DNA of 64,000 nt, taken from NCBI GenBank assembly GCA_047621345.1, contig JBLHLW010000013.1, forward strand, positions 11,202 through 75,201, in the 5' to 3' direction. This DNA comes from Actimicrobium sp047621345 (GTDB lineage Bacteria; Pseudomonadota; Gammaproteobacteria; Burkholderiales; Burkholderiaceae_D). A program made the translations under genes and the position numbers. Of the stretch, positions 27,724 to 37,363 are shown piece by piece; the first letter of the stretch is position 1, and the number at the start of each line of letters is the position of its first letter. The notes beneath the pieces were generated by a model. It was not told where the DNA came from. It did no database searches and worked only from the letters and a program-made list of their open reading frames with translations.

Positions 27724-28215
27724 ATGAAAATTCCAGCAAATCATGCAACACGCCCACCAACACCAACGAGCGAGAATGACAATCGGCCGACAACGGCTGG
27801 CGAAGGGAGTCACGCGACATTGCATGCCCAGACTACACCTCCTGCCACAGGCCAGCGCAACGCTCCCCGCCAATCTGCCCAACGACTGGCGCTGCTAAAT
27901 GAAATAAGAGAAGTCCAGCCAAAAGCAACGAGATCAAAACGCGTAGCGTTTGCTCCAGACGTGTCGATTCAGACAATTGATCGAGTACTTGGGGACGATA
28001 AAAAATCGAGAAAATATCCTGCAACAAGAACACGTGGCTTAGTAGATCCAGTCAGAACTGCCGTGACTGCTGTTGAAACGAGTAATCAACAGGCTCCGGC
28101 ACCTCAGGCTGTACGTAGCCCGGTATCATCTCGGACACCAGTAGCACAAACTGCCGCAACTGCTGGCCGAACGGACACGCAACCAATCGCACCAGTGCGT
28201 CGTCCATCGATATGA
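27724..28215 (+). CDS. Disordered Pro/Thr/Arg-rich protein of unknown function
   Basis: The 163-residue protein starts at ATG 27724, chosen for AGGAG at 27715-27719 (frame open further upstream). It is rich in Pro, Thr, Ala, Gln and Arg, with little hydrophobic core and no signal peptide or membrane segment. A central basic stretch reads ATRSKRVAFAPDVSIQTIDR, with arginines on both sides. The KRVAF segment matches the short RVxF docking motif of eukaryotic protein phosphatase 1 partners; this may be chance. It lies alone between the fli and flg blocks. I do not recognise a family. Confidence 0.55.
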   Translation: MKIPANHATRPPTPTSENDNRPTTAGEGSHATLHAQTTPPATGQRNAPRQSAQRLALLNEIREVQPKATRSKRVAFAPDVSIQTIDRVLGDDKKSRKYPATRTRGLVDPVRTAVTAVETSNQQAPAPQAVRSPVSSRTPVAQTAATAGRTDTQPIAPVRRPSI

Positions 28216-28394
28216 TCGGTGTCATCACCACAAGGTGAAGTTGCCGCATCTACTGTTTCATTGATAAGAAATCATCGTTCGCGGCGTTTCTCATTGGCAA
28301 GCTCAAGCGGCGTTGTTCCGCTTGCTGGGATTAGGAAGATCCGCTGTGAGGACGATCTATGCTTTCGAGGTTGGGCTCAAACCCCAAGCCCAGA

Positions 28395-29627
28395 TTAGTT
28401 GATGTAGTTGAACAATGACAAATTGGCGATCTTGACGAAAGACTGCTGGGCAGCCTGCAAGGTCAGCTGATTTTGCGTCAACTCGCTCACCGCTTTTGCA
28501 TAATCGAGATCCTGCAAGTTAGATAACGTCGATGCATATTGCAGGCTGCGGTTATCGCCCTCGGTATCGAGCGTATCGAGCTCCTGCAAGCGTGCGCCTC
28601 CCGCAGCGCGCACGTTCAACGCTGTGTCCAGCGCTGCACTGACATTGTTGTTCGCCGAACTCAGACTGGCAGTCAGATTGGTCTTGGCAGTCGCCGTAGT
28701 GGCTGGCGTATTTAACGCTGTAATCAAGTCCCCGATGGTCTTGAAGATGCTCTGCGCATTCGGGTTAATGTTGTACTTGTTGCCGCTGGCTGGCGCGCCA
28801 CTGGCTGTAAACTGCAGACCGTCAAAGGCAATGGTCTGCGGATCAGTTGTGTAGTTGGCAGATGCTGGCAATGCGCTGAGCTTGTTTGGATCTTTGCTCA
28901 AATCGTAGACCTTGAAGCTGGTGACACCGGCCGCGGTGGTGAAGTCGATACTGTAATTGTGTTTTGTCAACAGAGTCGCATCGGTCACGGTTGCTGCGCT
29001 GATCGCACCAGCGCCGGTGGCGCTGTTGCTGATGTCCGGTGTCACCGAGACGCTATCATCGCCACTCTTAATATTCTGGAATATCGCACTGCCGGCATCA
29101 TTGGTCGATAGTTGTCTGGAGGTACTAACCTGCAACAGCCGCTGGCCCTGATCGCCGTTATAGATCGCAGTGGTTCCCGCCACATCGGTAAAAGGTGCTG
29201 TCGTGTTCTGGAAGCCACCAAAAATGTAATTGCCAGTGCTGTCGCGGCTGTTGGCAATTCCCATCAGTTCCTGATAGCGACCTGCCAGTTCGCTGGCCAT
29301 GTACTGGCGCTGACTATCATCGAGCGCACCATTGCCTGCAGCGATCGTCAGCGTCTTGACGTTTTGCAGCAGCGTCGTGTAATTGCCAAGAATGCTTTCC
29401 TGAAGGGACAGCGCGCTCTTCGCCGTATCGCGATTCGCCGCAAACTGGGTGTTGACGTCAATCGCCTGCGACACCGTCAGCGCTGCTGCAGCCGCCACCG
29501 GATCATCAGCCGGCGTCAGGATGCGCTTACCGGACGCAATCTGCGTCTGCTTTTGCGCCACGCTAGATTGCAGGTCGCTGATTCTGGTGCTGGCGTTGTC
29601 ATAAAAAGCGGCGGTACTAATACGCAT
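28395..29627 (-). CDS. flgL: Hook-filament junction protein FlgL
   Basis: The 410-residue protein begins MRISTAAFYDNASTRISDLQ and ends with a helical TLQAAQQSFVKIANLSLFNYI segment, both typical of HAP3, which is flagellin-like at its ends. IASGKRILTPADDPVAAAA matches the flagellin/FlgL N-terminal helix. It lies 11 bp downstream of flgK and probably shares the flgK promoter. Confidence 0.95.
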   Translation of the reverse strand: MRISTAAFYDNASTRISDLQSSVAQKQTQIASGKRILTPADDPVAAAAALTVSQAIDVNTQFAANRDTAKSALSLQESILGNYTTLLQNVKTLTIAAGNGALDDSQRQYMASELAGRYQELMGIANSRDSTGNYIFGGFQNTTAPFTDVAGTTAIYNGDQGQRLLQVSTSRQLSTNDAGSAIFQNIKSGDDSVSVTPDISNSATGAGAISAATVTDATLLTKHNYSIDFTTAAGVTSFKVYDLSKDPNKLSALPASANYTTDPQTIAFDGLQFTASGAPASGNKYNINPNAQSIFKTIGDLITALNTPATTATAKTNLTASLSSANNNVSAALDTALNVRAAGGARLQELDTLDTEGDNRSLQYASTLSNLQDLDYAKAVSELTQNQLTLQAAQQSFVKIANLSLFNYIN

Positions 29628-29638
29628 GATTTAAACTC

Positions 29639-31567
29639 CTATCGGCCAAGGCTGAGCAAGACATCAAACAGCGTACTGGCGGTTTGCATGATTTTTCCGG
29701 CAGCCTGATAGGCCTGCTGGTAGCGCAACAGATTGCTGGCTTCTTCATCGAGATTGACACCGGATTGTGACTGCTGGATCGCCAACACACTATCAACCAG
29801 TTTGCCTTCCGACGCCGCATTGGCCATTACTTCGCGGGTCTTGTTGCCAACGTTGTTGACCATCAGGCCGAACGCGCCTGATAGCGTCGTGCTGGCTTGA
29901 CCGCCGACGCCGACAAGCAGGTTCTTGGTTTGCAGTGCTCCAAGGGCCACCGCATTGCGGCTGTCGCCGGTTGCTACGCCAGTGGTGTTGGACTTGATCG
30001 TGAACGTGTCACCTTCGAGCGGTGCGCCGGTGATATTAAAACTAATGCCACTGAAAGCAGAAATGTCCGCTCCAGAGACATAAGTGATCGGCGTGGCCAG
30101 CGAGGCGGGCACCGTATCAAGTGTGCCGTTACTATACTTGAGCGTCAACGGCAAGGTCGGTGGCGAAGTCAGGAACGGGGCACTGACAACGCCAGCGCTG
30201 ATCTTGCCATTGCCACCATTGGTCGAGGTCGAGGCCAGCACGACCGGTGCGGCCGCTGCAATTTCAGTCGTGTCAGTCAGATTTACTGCAATGCTACCGG
30301 CGGCAGCGATGGTCGGACGCACGAGAAAGCTGCTGTTTGCTGCCATTGTCCCGGCACCAACCGAGAAGGTGATGCCGTCGACTGCGCTAGGTGGCGGAAA
30401 CGCACCTTGATAGGCTTTCACGTTATCGCTTAACCGCGTGACTGTGTAATTGGTACCGTCATAGGCAACGCTGTAGTCACTGGCTTTCAATGCGACAGCA
30501 TCGGTCGACGACGCAATCGTTGCGCCAACGACCGGGTTGCTGGCGGAATTATTACTATTGGGCGAAACAACTGGTCCGTCGACAGTAAAAAAATTCTTAC
30601 CGGGGTTGCCATTTTGATCGACCCCGAGTTTCGACTGCTCATTGAAGCTGGTGGCCAGTCCGATCGCGATGCGGCCCAACTCGTTGCGGGCAGGATCAAG
30701 CGAGTTAGTCCGAAAGTCGAGCAAACCACCAAGTGTGCCGCCGCTGATCGACGAGTCCGGCAAATTCAGCAGAGTGCTACCGTTTTTGTACGCAACGACC
30801 AGTTTGCTGGCATCGGTTTGCGAAGTTGCAATGCTCAGAGAGAACGTCGTGGCGCCGACAACGATCGGCTGACCGTTGCCAATACTGACGTTGTAACCGC
30901 TGCCAGGCTGATTGTCTACCGTAACCTTGACCAGCTTGCTCAGTTCGGAAACGATCTGGTCGCGCTGATCAAGCAAGTCGTTGGGCGGCGCACCACCATC
31001 ACCGGAGCTCGCCTTTTCGATCGCATCATTGAGCTTGGCTATTTGCTGGCCATAGGCATTGATTGAACCGACATTGCTAATGATCTGCGCATTAACGCCA
31101 TCACCGATCTGAGCCAACTGACCGTCGAGACTCTTGAACCGAGCCGCCAGCGACTCGCCTGCAGACAACATGGTCTGACGTTGCGCTGCACCGTTGGGCG
31201 CTGCGGCCAGACCCTGTACATTGTTGAAAAAATTACTGAGGGTTGGCGACAGACCGGTCGAGGAATCGGCAAGCAAATTATTGATCTGCGAGACCTGCGT
31301 GGAATAGGCATCCAGACTGGCCTTGCTGGTCTGCGCGGAATTGACGCGGGTAGCAGTGTAAGCGTCGTATACCCGCTGAATCGATGCCACTGTTGTGCCC
31401 TGCCCGACAAAGCCATCTCCCGAACTCTGTCCGCCGGCAGAAGTCTGAATCACGACCTGGCGACTGTAACCGGGCGTCGCCGCGTTGGCGATGTTATGTC
31501 CAGTCGTGGTCACCCCAAGCTGGGCTGCCAGTAATCCGCTTTGACCAACGCTGAGTATATTGCCCAT
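29639..31567 (-). CDS. flgK: Hook-filament junction protein FlgK
   Basis: The 642-residue protein starts MGNILSVGQSGLLAAQLGVT and contains HNIANAATPGYSRQ. The C-terminus has GVNLDEEASNLLRYQQAYQA, the classic HAP1 ends. The middle is an expanded variable region, making it longer than E. coli FlgK (~547 aa). It caps the hook and links it to the filament with FlgL. A sigma-28-like promoter lies 32-58 bp upstream of the start. Confidence 0.97.
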   Translation of the reverse strand: MGNILSVGQSGLLAAQLGVTTTGHNIANAATPGYSRQVVIQTSAGGQSSGDGFVGQGTTVASIQRVYDAYTATRVNSAQTSKASLDAYSTQVSQINNLLADSSTGLSPTLSNFFNNVQGLAAAPNGAAQRQTMLSAGESLAARFKSLDGQLAQIGDGVNAQIISNVGSINAYGQQIAKLNDAIEKASSGDGGAPPNDLLDQRDQIVSELSKLVKVTVDNQPGSGYNVSIGNGQPIVVGATTFSLSIATSQTDASKLVVAYKNGSTLLNLPDSSISGGTLGGLLDFRTNSLDPARNELGRIAIGLATSFNEQSKLGVDQNGNPGKNFFTVDGPVVSPNSNNSASNPVVGATIASSTDAVALKASDYSVAYDGTNYTVTRLSDNVKAYQGAFPPPSAVDGITFSVGAGTMAANSSFLVRPTIAAAGSIAVNLTDTTEIAAAAPVVLASTSTNGGNGKISAGVVSAPFLTSPPTLPLTLKYSNGTLDTVPASLATPITYVSGADISAFSGISFNITGAPLEGDTFTIKSNTTGVATGDSRNAVALGALQTKNLLVGVGGQASTTLSGAFGLMVNNVGNKTREVMANAASEGKLVDSVLAIQQSQSGVNLDEEASNLLRYQQAYQAAGKIMQTASTLFDVLLSLGR

Positions 31568-31598
31568 GATAGTTATCTTCTTTCCGGTGACTTGACTG

Positions 31599-31625
31599 TT
31601 GACGGCAGCGCCGCCGGAAACTTGA
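31599..31625 (-). promoter_or_regulatory. Sigma-28 (FliA) promoter of flgK
   Basis: The minus strand reads TCAAGTTT, 11 bases, then GCCGTCAA, close to the FliA consensus TAAAGTTT-N11-GCCGATAA (7/8 and 6/8 matches). The start would be near 31592, about 25 bases before the flgK ATG. It would place flgKL in the late class controlled by FlgM. Confidence 0.65.
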
Positions 31626-31636
31626 GCGCAGACCCG

Positions 31637-32545
31637 TTAGGCCAATAATGAATTCTTGATGATGCTGGCCACTTTGGCAGCGTACAGCGGATCGGTGGCA
31701 TAGCCAGCGCGTTGCAAGCTCTGCGCAAAACCGGTCGCATCAGTGACATTGGCCATCACGTTCTTGTAACGCGGATTATTGGTGATCAGGCGACCGTAGT
31801 CCTTGAAGGCGTCCGCATACGAGTCATAGGCGCGAAATTTTTCAATCCGGCTGTGCGCGACGCCGTTGACGTACTCGGTAGTTCTGGCCTCCACAACCTT
31901 GCCTTCCCACCCTGCTCCGGCTTTAATGCCAAACAGATTGTGGCTGGTCTTGCCATTCGTGGCGATGATTTCTTTCTTTCCCCAGCCAGTTTCCAGCGCG
32001 GCCTGACCCAGCATGAACTTGGCGGGAATACCCGTGTCGCGACTGGCTTTTTCAGCCTCGGCACCGAACTTGTCCTGAAACGCCTTCACATGGGTGGGTT
32101 GAGCTGGAAAGCTGCTGCGTACCGGAACTGTCAAGGCCGGCAAGCCGGCCTCAAACGAATTCTTCAACGGCGTGACTGGCTTCTGCATCGACGGGAGGAG
32201 CGTCGATTCATTGAGCGCACCGGTGGCCGGCGTCGAGGTCACCACCGACAATTGCCGGAACAGCACATCGGCCAAGCCAACGCCACGTTTGGCGAGATTT
32301 TCACTGAGCTTCTGGTCCATCATCGCAGTGTAGGTCTTGGTTTCCGAGTTATCCATCAAGCCGTCCGCCGGCGTCGCATCGCGCATACTTTTCATGATCA
32401 TGTTCATGAAGAGCGCCTCGAACTGCTTGGCCGAGGCCTTGATCGCCTCAGGTGAATTTTGCTTGGCACCTTGCTGCAGCTTGCCGATTTCTTTTGCATC
32501 GAACGCAAGCTGGTCTGCTGATAAACCGATTTGATTGATAGCCAT
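31637..32545 (-). CDS. flgJ: Flagellar rod-binding muramidase FlgJ
   Basis: The 302-residue protein has the two-domain FlgJ layout of beta- and gammaproteobacteria. The N-terminal rod-cap domain (residues 20-105) contains AKQFEALFMNMIMKSMRDA. The C-terminal peptidoglycan hydrolase domain (about 150-302) contains QAALETGWGK with the catalytic glutamate and NLFGIKAG. It opens the murein for the rod. It lies between flgI and flgK. Confidence 0.96.
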   Translation of the reverse strand: MAINQIGLSADQLAFDAKEIGKLQQGAKQNSPEAIKASAKQFEALFMNMIMKSMRDATPADGLMDNSETKTYTAMMDQKLSENLAKRGVGLADVLFRQLSVVTSTPATGALNESTLLPSMQKPVTPLKNSFEAGLPALTVPVRSSFPAQPTHVKAFQDKFGAEAEKASRDTGIPAKFMLGQAALETGWGKKEIIATNGKTSHNLFGIKAGAGWEGKVVEARTTEYVNGVAHSRIEKFRAYDSYADAFKDYGRLITNNPRYKNVMANVTDATGFAQSLQRAGYATDPLYAAKVASIIKNSLLA

Positions 32546-32556
32546 CGTCGCTCCGA

Positions 32557-33675
32557 TCAGATAATTTCAAGTTCGGCACGCAACGCGCCCGATGCTTTCA
32601 TGGCTTGCAAGATAGCCAGCAAGTCTTGTGGTGTTGCGCCGATCGCATTGAGTGCCTTGACTACCTCGGCCAGCGACGCACCCGCCTTGAGCAGCAAGAC
32701 CTTGCCAGGCTCCTTGGTAATGTCAATTTGTGAATTTTGTACCGACACGGTCTGGCCAGCGGCCAATGCATTGGGCTGAGAGACTGTAGTGTTGGTACCA
32801 ATTACTACCGACAAGTTGCCATGCGCCACCGCACAAGCATCCAGTGTTACCGCCTGGTTCATCACGATCGATCCGGTGCGAGCGTTGAGGATAATCTTGG
32901 CACTACCCTGAGCAGGTGTGAGCGTCAAACTTTCGAGGGCACCAAGGAAGGATACCCGTTCATCAGCACCCATGGGCGCGTTGACCTTGATCACACGACC
33001 ATCCTGCGCAGCAGCGGTATTCGGACCGAAGCGACTGTTGACGGCATCAACCACCAGACTGGCCGTCGAAAAATCAGACTCTTTCAATTCAAGAAAAATC
33101 GCATTGCCCTCTTGGAGGCTGTTGGCTACAGCACGCTCGACAGTCGCACCGGCGGATATGCGACCAACACTCAGGTGATTGATCTGCGCTTTCGCCCCCG
33201 GTGCGGCGGCCCCTACGCCACCGACAATCAAGCTACCCTGCCCCATGGCATAGATTTGGCCATCGGCACCTTTCAGCGGAGTCATCAACAACGTACCGCC
33301 GCGCAGACTTTTCGCATTGCCCATCGACGACACGGTGATGTCAAGCGTCTGGCCAGGCCGGGCGAACGCCGGCAAGGACGTAGTGACCATCACCGCGGCA
33401 ACGTTCTTCAATTGCAGCGTCGTCGCTGCCGGTAAATTGACACCCATACCTTGCAGCATGCTGATGACGCTTTGTACTGTAAACGGCGTCTGCGTCGTCT
33501 GGTCACCACTGCCATCGAGACCAACGACCAAACCATAACCAAGCAGCTGATTCTGTCGCACACCCTGAATACTGGCGAGGTCCTTGAGGCGTTCGGCATG
33601 GACCACTGGCGCGCTGCACAAGCCGGCGGCACACGTTAGTGCGAGAAAAATTTTGGCCAGCGTCTGGGGGGTCAT
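32557..33675 (-). CDS. flgI: Flagellar P-ring protein FlgI
   Basis: The 372-residue protein has a signal peptide ending near VVHA before ERLKDLASIQGVRQNQL. YGLVVGLDGSGDQTTQTPFT and SMLQGMGVN are FlgI hallmarks. It forms the periplasmic P ring around the rod. It sits 11 bp downstream of flgH in the same run. Confidence 0.97.
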   Translation of the reverse strand: MTPQTLAKIFLALTCAAGLCSAPVVHAERLKDLASIQGVRQNQLLGYGLVVGLDGSGDQTTQTPFTVQSVISMLQGMGVNLPAATTLQLKNVAAVMVTTSLPAFARPGQTLDITVSSMGNAKSLRGGTLLMTPLKGADGQIYAMGQGSLIVGGVGAAAPGAKAQINHLSVGRISAGATVERAVANSLQEGNAIFLELKESDFSTASLVVDAVNSRFGPNTAAAQDGRVIKVNAPMGADERVSFLGALESLTLTPAQGSAKIILNARTGSIVMNQAVTLDACAVAHGNLSVVIGTNTTVSQPNALAAGQTVSVQNSQIDITKEPGKVLLLKAGASLAEVVKALNAIGATPQDLLAILQAMKASGALRAELEII

Positions 33676-33685
33676 GATGTTCCTT

Positions 33686-34357
33686 TTAGAGCGGAATGAC
33701 GCTTAGAAAAAAGCGCGTCAGCAGCCCCATCATCTCGGCCGGGTCGATGTGGGTATTAGTACGATATTCAACGCGGGCATCAGCTACCTGAGTCGAGGCA
33801 ACATTGTTTCCACCGACGATAAAGTCCGGATTGACGACGCCCGAGAAGCGAATGAATTCAGTGCCGCGATCGAGCCCGACTTGCTTCTCGCCACTCACCA
33901 CCAGATAGCCATTGGCCAGCACGTCGACCACGGTCACACCGATGGTGCCATTAAAATTATTATTCGACGAGGCTGCGCCCTTGTCGTCAAACTTGTTGCC
34001 GCCACTGGCCGTCAAGCTAAGATCAGCCGTTGTCGTGGCCGGAACGCCGAATAGTTTCGGGATAGCGAGATTGGCACTGCCTGTCTTGCTCGATGAGGCC
34101 GCTGTCGCCTTGCCAGCGGTGGTCCTTTCATTGATCGTGATGGTCAGCGTATCACCGATCATGCGGGCACGACGATCCTCGAACAATGGCCGGTAAGCAG
34201 CAGTCTGGAAAATCGCGCCATTACTGCTTGCCAGCGGCGCAAGTTGCGGCCTCGCTGGTATGGCCGGCCGCTGCACAATCGAGCTCGGCGCCACCGCACA
34301 ACCACCGATCACGCTGACCAGTAACAGAACGGCAAACAAACGCATGATCAAATTCAT
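33686..34357 (-). CDS. flgH: Flagellar L-ring lipoprotein FlgH
   Basis: The 223-residue protein starts MNLIMRLFAVLLLVSVIGGC with a lipobox IGGC (cysteine 20) and AGGAG before the start. YRPLFEDRRARMIGDTLTI and INERTTAGKA are typical. It forms the outer-membrane L ring. It lies 25 bp after flgG. Confidence 0.96.
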   Translation of the reverse strand: MNLIMRLFAVLLLVSVIGGCAVAPSSIVQRPAIPARPQLAPLASSNGAIFQTAAYRPLFEDRRARMIGDTLTITINERTTAGKATAASSSKTGSANLAIPKLFGVPATTTADLSLTASGGNKFDDKGAASSNNNFNGTIGVTVVDVLANGYLVVSGEKQVGLDRGTEFIRFSGVVNPDFIVGGNNVASTQVADARVEYRTNTHIDPAEMMGLLTRFFLSVIPL

Positions 34358-34382
34358 CTTGTGCTCCTGTCAGTCGGCGTTA

Positions 34383-35165
34383 TCAGAGCTGCGACAACTT
34401 GGCCAGCATCTGGTCGGAAGTCGAGATCGCCTTGCTGTTGATTTCATAGGCGCGCTGGGTCTGGATCATGTTGACCAGTTCTTCTACCACGCTGACATTG
34501 GACGTTTCCACATAGCCTTGCGACAAAATGCCGGCACCGTTGGTGCCCGGCGTGTTCGTGTTGGCTGTGCCGGAGGCGCCCGTTTCAACGTACAGGTTTT
34601 CACCCTTGCTTTCGAGCCCGGCCGGGTTGATGAAGGTCGCCAGTTGCAGAGCACCAATCTGAGTGGCCGCAGCCGTACCTTGCAGCGTGATCGAAATAGT
34701 GCCGTCGCGGCCGACGGTCAGCGACTGCGCCGCAGCCGGGATCGTAATCGCCGGCTGGATCACAAAGCCGCTCGAGGTCACCATCTGCCCTTGACTGTCG
34801 ATCTGAAATGAGCCGTCCCGCGTGTAAGCCGTTGTGCCATCAGGCAGCAGCACCTGAAAAAATCCCTGCCCCTGAATGGCAACATCCTTGTCATTACTGG
34901 TTTGCTGCAGATTGCCCTGCGTGAAAATTCGCTCGGTCGCAACGGGCCGTACACCGGTGCCGAGTTGCAAGCCTGATGGCAACTGCGTCTGCTGCGACGA
35001 TTGCGCGCCGGGCTGGCGCAGGGTCTGGTAAAGCAAGTCTTCGAACACGGCACGGGAACGCTTGAAACCGCTGGTGCTGACGTTTGCAAGGTTGTTCGAA
35101 ATGACGTCCATCTGCGTCTGTTGCGCCTCCAGGCCCGTCTTGGAAATCCACAGTGAACGTATCAT
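34383..35165 (-). CDS. flgG: Distal rod protein FlgG
   Basis: The 260-residue length matches FlgG. MIRSLWISKTGLEAQQTQMD, NNLANVSTSGFKRSRA and the C-terminal QGYVETSNVSVVEELVNMIQ followed by TQRAYE are diagnostic. It forms the distal rod. A 154-bp spacer separates it from flgF upstream, larger than elsewhere in the run. Confidence 0.97.
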   Translation of the reverse strand: MIRSLWISKTGLEAQQTQMDVISNNLANVSTSGFKRSRAVFEDLLYQTLRQPGAQSSQQTQLPSGLQLGTGVRPVATERIFTQGNLQQTSNDKDVAIQGQGFFQVLLPDGTTAYTRDGSFQIDSQGQMVTSSGFVIQPAITIPAAAQSLTVGRDGTISITLQGTAAATQIGALQLATFINPAGLESKGENLYVETGASGTANTNTPGTNGAGILSQGYVETSNVSVVEELVNMIQTQRAYEINSKAISTSDQMLAKLSQL

Positions 35166-35319
35166 TTTTTACTCCAGAAAATCAGTCATCACGGGGGCCG
35201 GCGCCAGCAATGGCGAACGGTCAGTGACTGCATTGTGGGTCATCAGGGAGGGAGTTGATGCGGGGAGATGGGACAGTTTTCGGGGCTTGATCGCGCTTTG
35301 TGACGTTGCCCCCCTGCGA

Positions 35320-36057
35320 TTAGAACGCCAGTATCTGGGCCGCTTTGGTCGAATTGGTTTCGGCGTTTTTCAGCAAGCTCATGTGCATCTCGAACTGGCG
35401 CGACAGGCTGATCATATTGACCATCGCATCGACCACGCTCACATTACTGCTCTCCAGCGCGCCACCGACCAGCGTCACGTTAGGATCAGCTTCGACTCCA
35501 TCGGGGGTCTTGACCCGAAACAGCGTGTCGTCGCCACGCGTCATGGTCTCTTCGGGTGGATTGACCAATTTGATGCGACCAATGATGACGGCCTGCCCCG
35601 GCTTGAAGGCAGACTCCACCGATGACACCGTGCCATCTTTGGCGATCGTGACGCTCACGTCAGGCGGGATCGTGATCGGTCCGCCGTCACCAACAATATT
35701 GAATCCGTTTTGCGTTTGCAGCAGACCGTTTTCATTAACCTTCAAGCTGCCATGACGGGTGTAGGCTTCTGACCCATCCGGCATCTCGACGGCTAACCAA
35801 CCCTTACCTTGGATCGCGACGTCCAGCGCACGGCCGGTATCCTGAAATGCCCCTTGCGAAAAATCTGTACCCGCGGTCGAGTCGACCACAAACGCCCGCG
35901 TGGCCAATCCCGGCCCTTGTACTGGCACCGCACGGAACGTATCGAGCTGAGATCGAAATCCTGTCGTCGTCGCGTTGGCAAGATTGTTGGCGGTCGTGCT
36001 TTGCTGCTCCATCACATGCTTGGCACCGGTCATCGCGGTGTAGATCATCCGGTCCAT
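35320..36057 (-). CDS. flgF: Proximal rod protein FlgF
   Basis: The 245-residue protein has MDRMIYTAMTGAKHVMEQQS, TANNLANATTTGFRSQL and the C-terminal ESSNVSVVDAMVNMISLSR, as in FlgF. Part of the proximal rod. It follows flgE by 40 bp. Confidence 0.96.
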   Translation of the reverse strand: MDRMIYTAMTGAKHVMEQQSTTANNLANATTTGFRSQLDTFRAVPVQGPGLATRAFVVDSTAGTDFSQGAFQDTGRALDVAIQGKGWLAVEMPDGSEAYTRHGSLKVNENGLLQTQNGFNIVGDGGPITIPPDVSVTIAKDGTVSSVESAFKPGQAVIIGRIKLVNPPEETMTRGDDTLFRVKTPDGVEADPNVTLVGGALESSNVSVVDAMVNMISLSRQFEMHMSLLKNAETNSTKAAQILAF

Positions 36058-36097
36058 TCAAGGCTCCTTGGGGGCGTCAGCGATAAGCGACTAGTGT

Positions 36098-37330
36098 TTA
36101 ACGCAGGTTGACCAGGGTTTGCAGAACCTGATCCTGAGTCTTGATAGTTTGCGCGTTGGCTTGATAAAACCTCTGCGCGGTAATCATGTTGACCAACTCA
36201 GCGGTCAAGTCAACGTTTGAGTCTTCAACCGCCGACGATTGCAGCACACCGAGGTTACCGGAGTTCGGCGTACCGTCTAGTGGTCCGCCGGAAGCGGCGG
36301 TCTCGGTCCAGACGTTATTGCCAAGGTTTTGCAAACCGTTCGGATTGGTGAAGTTTGACAGCACGACCTGCCCCAGGGTCGCTGACTTACCGTTTGTATA
36401 GCGACCGGTAATGATGCCGTCGGCGCCGGTGGCAAAACCAGACAACTTGCCCGATGTGTAGCCATCTTGGGTCTGCGTATTAAGGCCGAAAGTCGAGCCG
36501 AATTGGGTTGTACCGGTGAAATCAAATTTGAACGCCAGCGAACCGGCACCCGGAGTTGTTGCCGGTGCCACGACCGCGTTAAATGGCTGTGCTGCAGGCA
36601 GCGCCGTCAGTCCGCCATCAGTATTAAAGGTAAGCGTGCCCACTAACGGCGTTACCAGCGCAGTACCGTCGGCAGTGCCATACACATCCCAGGTACTGGT
36701 TGCCGTCGCCGACTTCACAAAATACGATTGCAGTACATGCGCATTGCCCAGCGAATCGAAGACCGACACGGAAGTCGAGCGGTTATAACTGGTCGGATCA
36801 GTCGCACTGAAAGGAGTAGTGACAGGCGTCTTTTCACGCGAATCAAGGTTGACCAGCAAACCCACTGCAGTAGTCGCCTTCGGTGCCAGATCAGCAGTAT
36901 TGATGACCAGATTTGTTGGCGCTCCGGTCGCCAGCACCCCCGCAGCAGAAACACCGAATCCTGTCAGGTGAGCACCCTTTGCGTTGACGATGCCACCATT
37001 TTTATCGAGCTGAAACTGGCCGTTACGGCTATAGGTAATCGCTCCACCGCTGCTGAGTCGAAAGAAACCTCCGCCGTTAATCGCGAGGTCAAGCGGGTTG
37101 TTCGAGGCCGTTACATTACCCTGTGTAAATTGCTGCGCTACGGTCGATACACTGGTACCGATTCCGACCTGGGATGCGCCGCCACCCGTGAGCGAACTCG
37201 CATACACGTCGGCAAACTGGGCTTGCGCGCTCTTGAAGCCGACAGTACTGGAGTTAGCCACGTTATTGCCGGTGACTTCGAGACTTTTGGAGGCGGCGTT
37301 CAGACCGCTCAAACCTTGCTGGAAACTCAT
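36098..37330 (-). CDS. flgE: Flagellar hook protein FlgE
   Basis: The 410-residue protein begins MSFQQGLSGLNAASKSLEVT with NNVANSSTVGFKSAQAQFAD, and ends AVEDSNVDLTAELVNMITAQ followed by RFYQANAQTIKT, all hook-protein signatures. The central domain is variable. It polymerises into the hook under the FlgD cap. Confidence 0.97.
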   Translation of the reverse strand: MSFQQGLSGLNAASKSLEVTGNNVANSSTVGFKSAQAQFADVYASSLTGGGASQVGIGTSVSTVAQQFTQGNVTASNNPLDLAINGGGFFRLSSGGAITYSRNGQFQLDKNGGIVNAKGAHLTGFGVSAAGVLATGAPTNLVINTADLAPKATTAVGLLVNLDSREKTPVTTPFSATDPTSYNRSTSVSVFDSLGNAHVLQSYFVKSATATSTWDVYGTADGTALVTPLVGTLTFNTDGGLTALPAAQPFNAVVAPATTPGAGSLAFKFDFTGTTQFGSTFGLNTQTQDGYTSGKLSGFATGADGIITGRYTNGKSATLGQVVLSNFTNPNGLQNLGNNVWTETAASGGPLDGTPNSGNLGVLQSSAVEDSNVDLTAELVNMITAQRFYQANAQTIKTQDQVLQTLVNLR

Positions 37331-37363
37331 GATGTACTCCGTGAAATAGGATTGAACGACTGA

